A model generated the notes under the pieces. It saw only the letters and a program-made list of their open reading frames with translations, was not told the origin of the DNA and ran no database searches. From contig SFIM01000037.1 of the NCBI GenBank assembly GCA_004556155.1, positions 1 through 18,956 of the forward strand: DNA of 18,956 nucleotides, written 5' to 3'. Shown here piece after piece: positions 6,964 through 14,870 of the stretch. The position numbers were made by a program, and so were the translations under genes. The stretch is from Clostridiales bacterium. GTDB taxonomy: Bacteria; Bacillota; Clostridia; Christensenellales; Aristaeellaceae. How positions within the stretch are numbered: the stretch's first letter is position 1; each line of letters starts with the position of its first letter.

Positions 6964-7659
6964 GTGAAATTTACCACCGTATTCTTTGATATCGATTATT
7001 GCCTGCTGGACACGCCCACGTCCGAGCGGCGCATCATCCGTGAGCTGTACGCCCAGCAGGGCCAGACCGTGGGCGACGAGGTGGGCGATACCTACCGCGA
7101 AATCAACCGCAAGCTCTGGGTATACCTGGACGCGGGGCAGATTACCCGTGAGCGGCTGTATGTGATGCGCTTTGAGCGCCTGTTTGAGCGCTATCCTTTC
7201 TTTAAGCCCGCCGAGGAGGTCGCCCCGTGGTTCCTGGATCAGCTGGCGCATGCCTATGATCCGCAGCAGGGCGCGGCCCATCTGCTGGAGCGGCTGCACA
7301 ACGCCGGCGCGCGCCTGTTTACCGCCTCCAACGGCATCGGCGAGGTGATGAACGGCCGTGTGGCCAACGCGGGCCTTTCCAAATGGCTGGATGGCAAGTT
7401 CGCCGCCGACGATGTGGGCGCGATGAAGCCCAGCCCCAAGTACTTTGACACCATCTTCAAGCGCAGCGGCGCTACCGACCTGTCCCGTACGCTGATGGTG
7501 GGCGATAACCCCGTGACCGACGTAAACGGCGCGGTGGAATACGGCATGACGGGCGCGCTGTTCGGCGCGCGCTATGAGGAGCCCAGCAAGGCCACCTTTG
7601 TCGCCCCCACCATGGCCGAGCTGGAGCGTCAGCTTTTTTCCGATGAGGTGCAGGCGTAA
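6964..7659 (+). CDS. HAD-superfamily hydrolase (subfamily IA, YjjG/phosphoglycolate-phosphatase-like)
   Basis: This 231-aa phosphatase-like protein starts at a GTG with GGAGG 7 nt upstream. HAD motifs are visible: motif I FFDIDYCLLDT (nucleophile D9, acid/base D11), motif II TASNG (S122), motif III lysine in MKPSPKYF (K155) and motif IV GDNPVTD (D181, D186). The region between motifs I and II is the helical cap expected for subclass C1. Relatives dephosphorylate small metabolites such as nucleotides or phosphoglycolate; the substrate here is not readable. The residue after DxDx, normally Thr or Val, is Cys (C13). A 54-bp gap leads to the FAD oxidoreductase, with no terminator visible, so the two may be co-transcribed. 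Confidence 0.85.
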   Translation: MKFTTVFFDIDYCLLDTPTSERRIIRELYAQQGQTVGDEVGDTYREINRKLWVYLDAGQITRERLYVMRFERLFERYPFFKPAEEVAPWFLDQLAHAYDPQQGAAHLLERLHNAGARLFTASNGIGEVMNGRVANAGLSKWLDGKFAADDVGAMKPSPKYFDTIFKRSGATDLSRTLMVGDNPVTDVNGAVEYGMTGALFGARYEEPSKATFVAPTMAELERQLFSDEVQA

Positions 7660-7713
7660 GCCGCAGGGCATACGCACACGATAGATCAATTACAGGACTG
7701 GAGGATAAAGAAT

Positions 7714-9531
7714 ATGAGCTCTCCCCTGACGACGGTTGTTCACAATACTGATGTCTGCGTGGTAGGCGGCGGCATCGGCGGCATGTTTACCGCCATTTCC
7801 GCGGCGCGCCACGGCGCGAAGGTGGTTCTGATGCAGGATCGCCCGGTGCTTGGCGGCAACGCCAGCAGCGAAATCCGCATGTGGATCAGCGGCGCGGGCA
7901 CCCGCGTGCGCGATCTGCAGGAAACGGGTATCATGGAAGAATTGCAGCTGGAAAACATGCATCGCAATCCCCGCCGCAACTTTACCACCTGGGATGCGCT
8001 GCTGTACGAAATGGTTCGCTTTGAGCCCAACATCGAGCTGCTGCTCAACTGCACCTGCTGCGACGCCACCATGGATGGCAGCCGCATTGAGAGCGTGCGC
8101 GGCTTCCAGCTGACTACCTACAAGTGGCATGAAGTGCACGCCAAGATCTTTGTGGACAGCTCGGGCGACAGCATCCTGGCCCCGCTGACCGGCGCTGAAT
8201 ACAAGGTGGGCCGCGAAGCCAAGAGCGAATATAATGAGGAGTTCGGTCTGGAGCAGGCGGATAACCACACCATGGGCATGAGCATCCTGATCCAGTGCCG
8301 TGAGACCGACCATCCCATCTCCTACACGCCGCCTGCCTGGGCCTATGATTTCCCGGACGACGACGCGATGAACAACAAGCCCCACGATCTGCACGCCATC
8401 AACACCAACTTCTACTGGGTAGAATTGGGCGGCATGCAGGACAGCATCGGCGACACCGAGGAAGTGCGCGACGAGCTGCTCAAGATTGCTTTCGGCGTGT
8501 GGGATCATATGAAGAATCACGGCGATCACGGCGCGGAAAACTGGGATCTGGAATGGATCGGCTTCCTGCCCGGCAAGCGCGAAAGCCGCCGCTATGTGGG
8601 CGACTATGTGCTGACCCAGCACGACGTGGAAAACTGCACGCCCTTTGTGGATACCATCGCCTACGGCGGCTGGCAGATTGACAACCACCTGCCCGGCGGC
8701 TTCCGCATGGACGCCAAGGGCGGCGCGCACCTGCAAAAGCGCCGTCTGAGCGAGCCCTATCCCATCCCCTTCCGCAGCCTGTATTCCCATAACATCGAAA
8801 ACCTGATGTTCGCCGGCCGCAACATCAGCGCTTCCCACGTAGCCTTCAGCTCCACCCGCGTGATGGGCACCATCGGCCTGCTGGGTCAGGCTGCCGGCAC
8901 GGGCGCGGCCATCGCCGTGCATCATGATCTCACGCCCCGCCAGGCCTGCCAGCAGTACATCACCGAAATTCAGGATACCCTGATGGAGGACGACTGCTTC
9001 CTGCCCGGCCTGCGCCGCAAGATCGCGCCCCTGTCCAAGGAGGCCACGCTGACCTGCGATTACGGCGACTGCTCCGACCTGATCAACGGCCTGGATCGCC
9101 GCATCTGGGGCAAGGATAACGGCTACTTTGGCAAGACCAACAAGGCCGTCACCTACACCTTCAGCGAGCCCAAGCATGTGGCTGGCTTCCGCCTGGTGGT
9201 GGATAGCGACCTGAACCGCGAGTTTGTGGAGGGCAACCCCGACGGTCTGAACACCACCAGCGTCATGTTCTACCCCTACAGCCACAACCAGACCACCTTC
9301 GGCTTCCCCAAGTGCATGATCAAGCACTACAAGATCGAGGCCCAGGGGGAGGACGGCCAGTGGCGCGTGGTATACGAGGATAAGGAAAACCATCAGCGCT
9401 TCATCAAGCAGCCGCTGGATATCACTGCCCGCGCAGTACGCTTTATCCCCCTGAGCACGTACTTCAGCGAAACCAAGGTGGAGGACTACGGCAGCTCCGT
9501 GGCTCACATCTTCAACTTTGAGGTGTTCTGA
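7714..9531 (+). CDS. FAD-dependent oxidoreductase with C-terminal beta-sandwich-like domain
   Basis: This 605-aa protein has no signal peptide and so is probably cytoplasmic. An N-terminal Rossmann FAD-binding motif, VCVVGGGIGGMFTAISAARHG (GGGIGG at 18-23), is followed by LGGNASSEIRMWISGAG. The second FAD-contacting segment is near residue 365 (MFAGRNISASHVAFSSTRVM). This pattern is typical of the FAD_oxidored family (PF12831), often found near carbohydrate-degradation genes. Residues about 470-605 are different in character ('VTYTFSEPKHVAGFRLVVDS', 'ARAVRFIPLSTYF') and look like a discoidin or galactose-binding-type domain. The ATG has GGAGG 9 nt upstream. It overlaps the next start by one base (TGATG), so the two are translationally coupled. 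The substrate is unknown. Confidence 0.8.
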   Translation: MSSPLTTVVHNTDVCVVGGGIGGMFTAISAARHGAKVVLMQDRPVLGGNASSEIRMWISGAGTRVRDLQETGIMEELQLENMHRNPRRNFTTWDALLYEMVRFEPNIELLLNCTCCDATMDGSRIESVRGFQLTTYKWHEVHAKIFVDSSGDSILAPLTGAEYKVGREAKSEYNEEFGLEQADNHTMGMSILIQCRETDHPISYTPPAWAYDFPDDDAMNNKPHDLHAINTNFYWVELGGMQDSIGDTEEVRDELLKIAFGVWDHMKNHGDHGAENWDLEWIGFLPGKRESRRYVGDYVLTQHDVENCTPFVDTIAYGGWQIDNHLPGGFRMDAKGGAHLQKRRLSEPYPIPFRSLYSHNIENLMFAGRNISASHVAFSSTRVMGTIGLLGQAAGTGAAIAVHHDLTPRQACQQYITEIQDTLMEDDCFLPGLRRKIAPLSKEATLTCDYGDCSDLINGLDRRIWGKDNGYFGKTNKAVTYTFSEPKHVAGFRLVVDSDLNREFVEGNPDGLNTTSVMFYPYSHNQTTFGFPKCMIKHYKIEAQGEDGQWRVVYEDKENHQRFIKQPLDITARAVRFIPLSTYFSETKVEDYGSSVAHIFNFEVF

Positions 9532-10148
9532 TGCTGGATGTTTATCTTTTCCGCCATGGCGAAACCTATTGCAATAACGACGGCCGCCACACCGGCTGGC
9601 TGCCCTACGGCCTAAACGATACCGGCCGTGAGCAGGCCGACCGCGCGGGCGAGCACTTCCGCGATTTTCCCTTTGACCGTTACTTCTGCAGCGATCTGGT
9701 GCGCACGCGCGAGACCTTTGAGCATATCTTCGGCCAGCGCGATGACTGCGAATACACCGAGCTGCTGCGCGAAGCCAACAGCGGCGAGCTGGCGGGCATG
9801 AAATATACCGAGTGCGCCGAAAAGTACGGCGAACGCTATGCCCAGGCGCGCAAAACCTGGTCGTTCCGTCAGTTTGGCGGCGACGATGTAGAGGATCTTT
9901 TCGCCCGCGCCCGCGGCTTCCTCAAAAAGATGGAGGAGCTGCCCAAGGACGTGCATACCGTCGCGGCTGTGACCCACGCGGGCACCATGCGCACGCTGGC
10001 CGCTACCATCGTGGGCGGCCAGATGCCGGGCTTCCCGATGCCCATCTTCAACTGTGCCTGCTGCGTGCTGCGCCTCAAGGATAACGGCCAGTGGTGCATC
10101 GTGCACTGGAACATCGAAACGCCCCAGCACTTTGGCGAAGAAAAATAA
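9531..10148 (+). CDS. Histidine phosphatase (phosphoglycerate-mutase-like) family protein
   Basis: This 205-aa protein opens with the branch-1 histidine phosphatase signature LFRHGETYCN (R8, phospho-accepting H9, E11). The second conserved histidine is in THAGTMRTLA (H149), the arginine patch is in SDLVRTRETFEH, and the acid/base glutamate is probably in LREANSGELAG. It hydrolyses a phosphate monoester; members range from phosphoglycerate mutase to cobalamin-pathway and sugar phosphatases, and this one cannot be assigned. Its ATG overlaps the oxidoreductase stop, linking the two functionally. It is the last gene of the 6964-10148 group and is followed by a hairpin terminator. Confidence 0.85.
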   Translation: MLDVYLFRHGETYCNNDGRHTGWLPYGLNDTGREQADRAGEHFRDFPFDRYFCSDLVRTRETFEHIFGQRDDCEYTELLREANSGELAGMKYTECAEKYGERYAQARKTWSFRQFGGDDVEDLFARARGFLKKMEELPKDVHTVAAVTHAGTMRTLAATIVGGQMPGFPMPIFNCACCVLRLKDNGQWCIVHWNIETPQHFGEEK

Positions 10149-10156
10149 CCATGCCA

Positions 10157-10193
10157 AACCGCCCCGGAAGCAACCTTCCGAGGCGGGTTCGTT
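10157..10193 (+). terminator. Terminator hairpin after the histidine phosphatase gene
   Basis: AACCGCC, a mismatch and CGGAAG pair with CTTCCG and GGCGGGTT across a CAAC loop. Only a weak T-rich tail (GTTCGTT) follows, so termination may be partial or rely on the next hairpin. Confidence 0.55.
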
Positions 10194-10197
10194 ATAC

Positions 10198-10234
10198 AAA
10201 AAAGCGCATCCATCAGAAGAGCCTGGCGGATGCG
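10198..10234 (-). terminator. Terminator of the leftward membrane-protein gene
   Basis: Reading leftward, CGCATCC (10234-10228) pairs with GGATGCG (10211-10205), and a C plus six Ts (10203-10198) follow. TTTT on the opposite strand makes it possibly bidirectional. It lies 14 bp after the stop of the leftward gene. Its tail continues GTATAACG, the same tail as the terminator at 18813-18860. Confidence 0.65.
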
Positions 10235-10247
10235 TTTTCATTTGCAG

Positions 10248-10676
10248 TTACTGCTGCCAGCTGGATACGTCGTCGTAGGGGTAGGTTATGGTGCTTCCGT
10301 TGCGCAGGCGCACCACCACGTCATAGCCCTCGCTGGACCAGCCGATGGACTTCACCTCGTCGGCGGCAAAGCTTCGCCCGCAGGAGAAGATCGGATCGTT
10401 GGTTTCGCTGTTGGTAAAGTAGACCTCAAAGCTCTGGTATGTCTTTTCACCAAACCGGGTGGTGGTAATCTTCAGGTAAAACGGCCCGCGCTGCAGGGCG
10501 GAGCTGACGTTAGCGCTGCCGGTATCGGCGGTGCTTGTCCCCTGCTGCTGTGCTGTATCGGCGGGCTTGCTGGCCGTGTTGCCCACTATGTGCCGCAATA
10601 TCAGCAGCATCGCAGCCGCTAAAATGCACGCAACGCCCACAATCAGCCAGTGAATGATGGTTTTACGCCGGATCAA
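10248..10676 (-). CDS. Unknown single-pass membrane protein with extracytoplasmic domain
   Basis: I do not recognise this 142-aa protein. An N-terminal transmembrane segment (about residues 8-28, 'WLIVGVACILAAAMLLIL') follows a positive start (MIRRK), predicting a C-terminus outside the cell. A Ser/Thr/Ala/Gln-rich linker (about 32-60) leads to a small domain (about 62-142) with beta-strand-like patterns ('FYLKITTTRFG', 'DVVVRLRNGSTITYPY'). It could be an anchored substrate-binding or regulatory domain. The start codon is TTG: a strong GGGGAGG lies 7 nt upstream and a good promoter is present, while the next ATG would delete most of the membrane segment. It is a single-gene unit with its own promoter and terminator, flanked by convergent and divergent genes. 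Confidence 0.7.
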   Translation of the reverse strand: MIRRKTIIHWLIVGVACILAAAMLLILRHIVGNTASKPADTAQQQGTSTADTGSANVSSALQRGPFYLKITTTRFGEKTYQSFEVYFTNSETNDPIFSCGRSFAADEVKSIGWSSEGYDVVVRLRNGSTITYPYDDVSSWQQ

Positions 10677-10717
10677 GCGCGCACCTCCCCTTTGTCCAAG
10701 GCATGGTTCTCGCCTGT

Positions 10718-10746
10718 ATTATAACCCAAATTTCTCCGCGCGGCAA
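10718..10746 (-). promoter_or_regulatory. Promoter of the leftward membrane-protein gene
   Basis: On the minus strand there is a -35 TTGCCG (10746-10741), a 17-bp spacer and a perfect -10 TATAAT (10723-10718), about 42 bp upstream of the TTG start. It is divergent from the peptidase promoter at 10762-10790. Confidence 0.65.
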
Positions 10747-10761
10747 GGGGCGGCGGCCAGC

Positions 10762-10790
10762 TTTACAATTTCTTTCCATTGTGATAGACT
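10762..10790 (+). promoter_or_regulatory. Promoter of the peptidase-Nudix-carboxypeptidase operon
   Basis: The -35 is TTTACA (10762-10767), the spacer is 17 bp and the -10 is TAGACT (10785-10790). It sits 28 bp before the M42 peptidase ATG and 15 bp from the divergent promoter, so one regulator could act on both. Confidence 0.5.
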
Positions 10791-10818
10791 ACCACCATGA
10801 ACGTAAGGAGGTACTTGT

Positions 10819-11856
10819 ATGGAACGGGAATACGCGCTATACGCTGTGGAACAGACGCAGCAGCTTTTGGCCATTGACAGTCCCTCGGGTTTTACCGCTG
10901 CCGCCGCGCAGTGGGTTTTGAGTGCTTTTTCCAGTTTAGGCTATTCCGCGCACATCACCCGTAAGGGCGGCGTGCTGATTGATCTGGGCGGGCAGGATGC
11001 GCAGGACGCACTGCTGCTGGAAGCCCACGCCGACACCTTGGGCGCAATGGTGGCTGAAATCAAGGGCAACGGCCGCCTGCGCGTAACCAATCTGGGCGGC
11101 ATGCGCGCCGAAAACGGCGAAACCGAAAACGTGCGCGTATATACCCGCGCCGGCAAGGTGATCGAAGGCACGCTGCAGCTGTGCAACGCGTCCATCCATG
11201 TAAACACCAAATATGGCGATACCAAGCGTGATTTCAACACCACCGAAGTGGTGCTGGACGAGGATGTGAAATCCGCCCAGGATACGCGTGAGCTGGGCAT
11301 TGAGGTGGGCGATATCGTCTGCTTTGAGCCCCGCACCCGCGTGACGGCCTCCGGTTATATCAAGAGCCGCTTCCTGGACGATAAGCTGTCGGTAGGCATC
11401 CTGCTGGGTCTGGCCAAATATATGAAGGATCATCATCTGACCCCCGCGCGCCGCGTATACGCCCATGTGACGGTTTATGAGGAAGTGGGCCACGGCGGCT
11501 CGGCCTCCGTGCCTGAGGGCGTAACCGAAGCCATCAGCGTGGATATGGGCTGCGTGGGTGACGGCCTGCAATGCACCGAGCGGCAGGTATCCATCTGCGC
11601 CAAGGATTCGGGCGGCCCCTACAGCTATGAGGTGGTAGGCAAGCTGATCGATGCGGCCAAGCGTGAGGGCGCGGACTACGCGGTAGACGTGTATCCCGCC
11701 TATGGCTCGGATGTGGAAGCCACCCTGCGCGCGGGCAACGACATCCGCCATGGGCTGATCGGCGCGGGCGTATATGCCAGCCACGGCTATGAGCGCAGCC
11801 ATGTGGACGGCGTGCTCAACTCCCTCAAGGTGCTCAAAGGCTACCTGAACCTATGA
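10819..11856 (+). CDS. M42 family metallopeptidase (glutamyl aminopeptidase/endoglucanase-like)
   Basis: This 345-aa cytoplasmic aminopeptidase trims N-terminal residues from peptides and is expected to form a large self-compartmentalised oligomer. Two-metal-site residues are visible: H70 and D72 in EAHADTLG, the bridging aspartate at D187/D188 in FLDDKLSVG, catalytic E221 and metal-binding E222 in YEEVGHGGSA, an aspartate in SVDMG and a late histidine in ASHGYERSH (probably H322). All are intact. The ATG follows AAGGAGG by 7 nt. It heads an operon with a Nudix hydrolase (13-bp gap) and an LD-carboxypeptidase, hinting at peptide or muropeptide breakdown. The family has often been misannotated as cellulase, and no cellulase evidence exists here. 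Confidence 0.9.
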   Translation: MEREYALYAVEQTQQLLAIDSPSGFTAAAAQWVLSAFSSLGYSAHITRKGGVLIDLGGQDAQDALLLEAHADTLGAMVAEIKGNGRLRVTNLGGMRAENGETENVRVYTRAGKVIEGTLQLCNASIHVNTKYGDTKRDFNTTEVVLDEDVKSAQDTRELGIEVGDIVCFEPRTRVTASGYIKSRFLDDKLSVGILLGLAKYMKDHHLTPARRVYAHVTVYEEVGHGGSASVPEGVTEAISVDMGCVGDGLQCTERQVSICAKDSGGPYSYEVVGKLIDAAKREGADYAVDVYPAYGSDVEATLRAGNDIRHGLIGAGVYASHGYERSHVDGVLNSLKVLKGYLNL

Positions 11857-11869
11857 AAGGCGGAAAAGC

Positions 11870-12382
11870 ATGGAACTTTGGGACGCCTATGACGTGCGGG
11901 GCAATAGCCTGGAGCACACGCTGATCCGCGGGGAGGAGGTTCCCGCGGGCGAATACCACCTGGTAGCGGATATTTTGGTGCGCCACACGGACGGCAGCTT
12001 TCTGCTGACCCAGCGCGATCCACAAAAGCCCGCCTTTCCAGGCTGCTGGGAGCTGAGCGCGGGCGGCAGCGTGCTGGCCGGTGAAACCGCGCTGAGCGGC
12101 GCGATGCGCGAACTGCGCGAGGAAACCGGCATCCAGGCCGACGCGCTGGCCCCGGCCTTTGAAATCACCTGGCCCGGCAGGCACGCCATCTATCACGGCT
12201 ATGTGTGCCGCTATGCGGGCGATAAGGAGGCTATCACCCTTCAGCCCGGCGAAACCGTGGCCTATCGCTGGCTGACGCTGCCAGAGCTGCTGGCCTTCAT
12301 GAACGATCCTACCTTTGTGGCCACCAGCCGCGAGCGCTGGGGCGTTTACCTCAATACCCTCAAGGAGGCAGAGCTGAAATGA
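11870..12382 (+). CDS. Nudix hydrolase
   Basis: This 170-aa protein hydrolyses a nucleoside diphosphate linked to another moiety, or a related diphosphate. A complete Nudix box spans residues 66-88 (G, five residues, E72, seven residues, then RELREETGI), so catalysis should be intact. The 'YHLVADILV' and 'LLTQRDPQKPAFPGCWELS' segments resemble the IPP-isomerase-like Nudix subgroup (YfcD-like), but the substrate cannot be assigned. The ribosome binding site is weak (AAGGCGG). It starts 13 bp after the peptidase stop and ends with an ATGA overlap into the LD-carboxypeptidase gene, so it is co-translated with that gene. Confidence 0.85.
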   Translation: MELWDAYDVRGNSLEHTLIRGEEVPAGEYHLVADILVRHTDGSFLLTQRDPQKPAFPGCWELSAGGSVLAGETALSGAMRELREETGIQADALAPAFEITWPGRHAIYHGYVCRYAGDKEAITLQPGETVAYRWLTLPELLAFMNDPTFVATSRERWGVYLNTLKEAELK

Positions 12383-13266
12383 TTGCACCCATTCTGTCGC
12401 CCGGCGGAACGATTGGCATCTGTTCCCCCAGCCACGTGGCCAATTTCGAGCGCTACCAGCCCATCCTGTATCAGCTGCGTCGGCGCGGCTTTCAGGTAAT
12501 TGAGGCCGAGCACCTGTACAGCAGCAGCGATACCTATCTGGCTACGCCTCAGGAACGGGCGGACGATCTGAACCAGCTGATTCACGATCCCGCCGTGCAG
12601 CTCATCCTCTTTGGCGGCGGCGAAGGGGGCAACGAGCTGCTGCCGATGATCGATTATGATTATCTGCGCGCCCATCCCAAGCGCCTGTGCAGCTACAGCG
12701 ACGGCACCTTTGTGCTCAGCGCCGTATGGTCGCGCACCGGCGTCACCACCTATTACGGCATGGCTCCCGGCGCATTTGCCGATCTGCGCGAGTATGACTA
12801 CGCCAACTTCGTGCAGCACCTGATGGGCAGCGCGGAGGCGCACATCGCCAACACCCCCTGGCAGCCGCTGACCGGCGGGCGCGCGCAGGGCGTGCTGATG
12901 GGCGGCTATCTGCGCAACGTCGCGCTGATGCTGGGCGGCGATTATCTGCGCTACGACCGCCAGCAAAAATACGTGCTGTTTTTAGAGGATCATGAAAAAT
13001 TCGGCGACCGGGCGTATGTCAGCGCCATGCTCAGCCACATTGAGCAAAGCGGGGTGATGGCCTGCGTTTCGGGTCTGCTGGTAGGTCACTATTCCGAAAC
13101 GGTGTATCCCGAGCTGCTTTCCCGCCTGACGCGCCTTGGCCAGCGCTGGGGCATTCCCGTGGTTTACTGTGATGATTTCGGCCATGGCCGCAGCCACGCC
13201 ATCCTGGATATCGGCAGAAGGGTGGAGCTGAACGCCGATCAGGGAACGATGACCTATCTGGATTGA
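12379..13266 (+). CDS. S66 family LD-carboxypeptidase-like protein (LdcA/MccF family)
   Basis: This 295-aa cytoplasmic serine peptidase belongs to a family that cleaves the terminal D-Ala of murein tetrapeptides during peptidoglycan recycling, or detoxifies microcin C-type peptides (MccF branch). The nucleophile motif is SYSDGT (S107), the catalytic glutamate is probably E203 in FLEDHEKFGD and the histidine H269 in FGHGRSHAILDIG. The triad appears complete. The loop before the nucleophile reads GGGEGGNELLP in place of the usual RGGYG-type sequence, which may alter specificity. The ATG overlaps the Nudix stop. Companion genes encode an aminopeptidase and a Nudix enzyme. I favour muropeptide or peptide salvage over self-immunity, without direct proof. 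Confidence 0.85.
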   Translation: MIAPILSPGGTIGICSPSHVANFERYQPILYQLRRRGFQVIEAEHLYSSSDTYLATPQERADDLNQLIHDPAVQLILFGGGEGGNELLPMIDYDYLRAHPKRLCSYSDGTFVLSAVWSRTGVTTYYGMAPGAFADLREYDYANFVQHLMGSAEAHIANTPWQPLTGGRAQGVLMGGYLRNVALMLGGDYLRYDRQQKYVLFLEDHEKFGDRAYVSAMLSHIEQSGVMACVSGLLVGHYSETVYPELLSRLTRLGQRWGIPVVYCDDFGHGRSHAILDIGRRVELNADQGTMTYLD

Positions 13267-13319
13267 TCAAGCCCAGTTTCACTGCCCAAGTTCATCGCGC
13301 CGGGCGCGCAAGAAATTTG

Positions 13320-13349
13320 TTGCGCTGCACGGCGCGATTGTTGTATAAT
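13320..13349 (+). promoter_or_regulatory. Promoter of the solute-binding protein-galactokinase operon
   Basis: The -35 is TTGCGC (13320-13325), the spacer is 18 bp and the -10 is a perfect TATAAT (13344-13349) preceded by TTG. It is 33 bp upstream of the solute-binding protein start. No clear terminator separates it from the LD-carboxypeptidase gene, so read-through is possible. Confidence 0.65.
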
Positions 13350-13382
13350 AATAGGACGATCACGAAGGAGGTATCCCCCTTG

Positions 13383-14870
13383 ATGAAGCGTTTGATTTGC
13401 CTGCTGCTTGCGCTGCTGCTGCCCTGCGCCGCGCTGGCAGAATATTCCATGGCCGGGTACGATCCGGAAAATGTATACCGAAACTGGGAATCCAACCTCT
13501 TTTTAAAGCGAATGGAAGAAAAAACTGGCGTAAAATTCACCTATCGCCAGTATGGCAAGGAGGATGAATGGACGGCTGTCAAGGCGGCCATGACCGCCGG
13601 GAACGACGATCTGCCGGACGTGCTGTTCAAGGCGCGCCTGTCGCCCGATGAATGCATGGATATGCTGGATCGCGGCGTGCTGGTGGATCTAAAGCCCTAT
13701 CTGGAGCAGGATTGCCCCAACCTGTACGCCATCCTGCAGGCGCATCCCGAATATTGGGACGCCATCACCCTGCCTGACGGCCGCATCGCTGCCCTGCCTG
13801 CCATCTCCGAGCAGCCTATGCAAAACAGCGTGTGGCTGAATAAATCCTGGATGGATACGCTGAAGCTGTCCATGCCCACCACGATTGACGAGCTGACGGA
13901 TGTGCTGCGCGCCTTCCGGGATCAGGATCCCAACCGCAACGGCAAAAAGGACGAGATCCCGCTGGCCTTTATCGGCTCCTTCGATCTGAAATTTCTGGGT
14001 CATGCCTTTGGCCTCATCGCGAACGATTATAACATCCGCGCGGTGGACGGCCAGGTAGAATTTGTGCCGCTGAATGAGAATTTCCGCGCCTTCATCGAAT
14101 GGCTGCGCCTGCTCTACTCCGAAGGGCTGATCGACAAGGATGGCTTTGCCACCTCCGATACCCTGCGTCAGGTGACGGACAGCAACAAGACCAACATATA
14201 CGGCGGGGTCATCACCACCATGACCACCACCTTCCTGCCCGCCGCCTGGTCCTCGCAGTACGCCGTAATGCCTCCCCTGGCCTATAACGGCGAAACCGTG
14301 TACCGCGACTTTGCCGGCGCGGTGACAACCGGCACCTTCGCCATCACCACGCACTGCGCAGATGTGCATGCCCTGCTGCAATGGGTAGATCAGTTCTACA
14401 CCGAGGAAGTGCATATTCTGGCCAGCGCAGGCGAGGAAAATACCGACTATATCGTCGATCCCGACGGCACCTGGCGCATGACCGCCGCCGCACAGAACAA
14501 CACCTATTTCACCAGCGAAACGCTGATTACCTCCGGCACTGCCGTGCCCGGCCTGTCCTCCGACGCTTTCCAGCGCCGCTACAGCGATTCTACCGTGTGC
14601 TATATCTCCGAGCAGCTGGATGTGGTAAACGCAAGCGCGCAGCGGCCTTTCCCGTATTATTCGCTCACCAAGGCGCAGCAGGAGGAAATCGCCCCGCTGC
14701 AGGCCGCCATCGGCCGCCTGGTGGATGAGTCCATCGCCCGCTGGGTGCTGGGCGAAGTCGAAATCACCGATGCGTCCTTCGCGCAGTTTGGGCAGGATCT
14801 GAACGATGCAGGCCTGCCCGCGTTTATGGCCTTCTGGCAAAAGATTCTGGATGGGGGAAACAGCAAATGA
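13383..14870 (+). CDS. Extracellular solute-binding protein, family 1 (ABC importer type)
   Basis: This 495-aa secreted protein begins MKRLICLLLALLLPCAALA, a signal peptide with likely signal peptidase I cleavage after ALA. The only cysteine, in LLPCA, does not make a good lipobox. The mature part has the periplasmic-binding fold signatures of the LplA/YtcQ-like sugar-binding group: 'LFLKRMEEKTGVKF', 'DDLPDVLF', 'LVDLKPYLEQ', and 'FRDQDPNRNGKKDEIPLAF', which looks like a calcium-binding loop common in this group. It should capture a carbohydrate outside the cell. AAGGAGG is 11 nt before the ATG, and a TTG one codon earlier is also possible. No permease or ATPase genes adjoin it. It couples by an ATGA overlap to the galactokinase gene, suggesting a sugar ligand. 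Confidence 0.85.
   Translation: MKRLICLLLALLLPCAALAEYSMAGYDPENVYRNWESNLFLKRMEEKTGVKFTYRQYGKEDEWTAVKAAMTAGNDDLPDVLFKARLSPDECMDMLDRGVLVDLKPYLEQDCPNLYAILQAHPEYWDAITLPDGRIAALPAISEQPMQNSVWLNKSWMDTLKLSMPTTIDELTDVLRAFRDQDPNRNGKKDEIPLAFIGSFDLKFLGHAFGLIANDYNIRAVDGQVEFVPLNENFRAFIEWLRLLYSEGLIDKDGFATSDTLRQVTDSNKTNIYGGVITTMTTTFLPAAWSSQYAVMPPLAYNGETVYRDFAGAVTTGTFAITTHCADVHALLQWVDQFYTEEVHILASAGEENTDYIVDPDGTWRMTAAAQNNTYFTSETLITSGTAVPGLSSDAFQRRYSDSTVCYISEQLDVVNASAQRPFPYYSLTKAQQEEIAPLQAAIGRLVDESIARWVLGEVEITDASFAQFGQDLNDAGLPAFMAFWQKILDGGNSK

Noticed and set aside
7690..9507. 605-codon antisense open frame opposite the FAD oxidoreductase
   Set aside because: The plus strand has a good ribosome binding site, an FAD motif and a coupled downstream gene. 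The antisense product has no recognisable domain. The same reasoning rejects the antisense frames at 4311-5597 and 13689-14840.
13263..13382. Forty-codon N-terminal extension of the solute-binding protein
   Set aside because: The extension would bury the signal peptide and span the promoter and AAGGAGG site that clearly serve the ATG at 13383.
13383..13440. Lipoprotein signal in the solute-binding protein
   Set aside because: The cysteine context is LLPC, which does not match the lipobox, and a normal ALA cleavage site follows.
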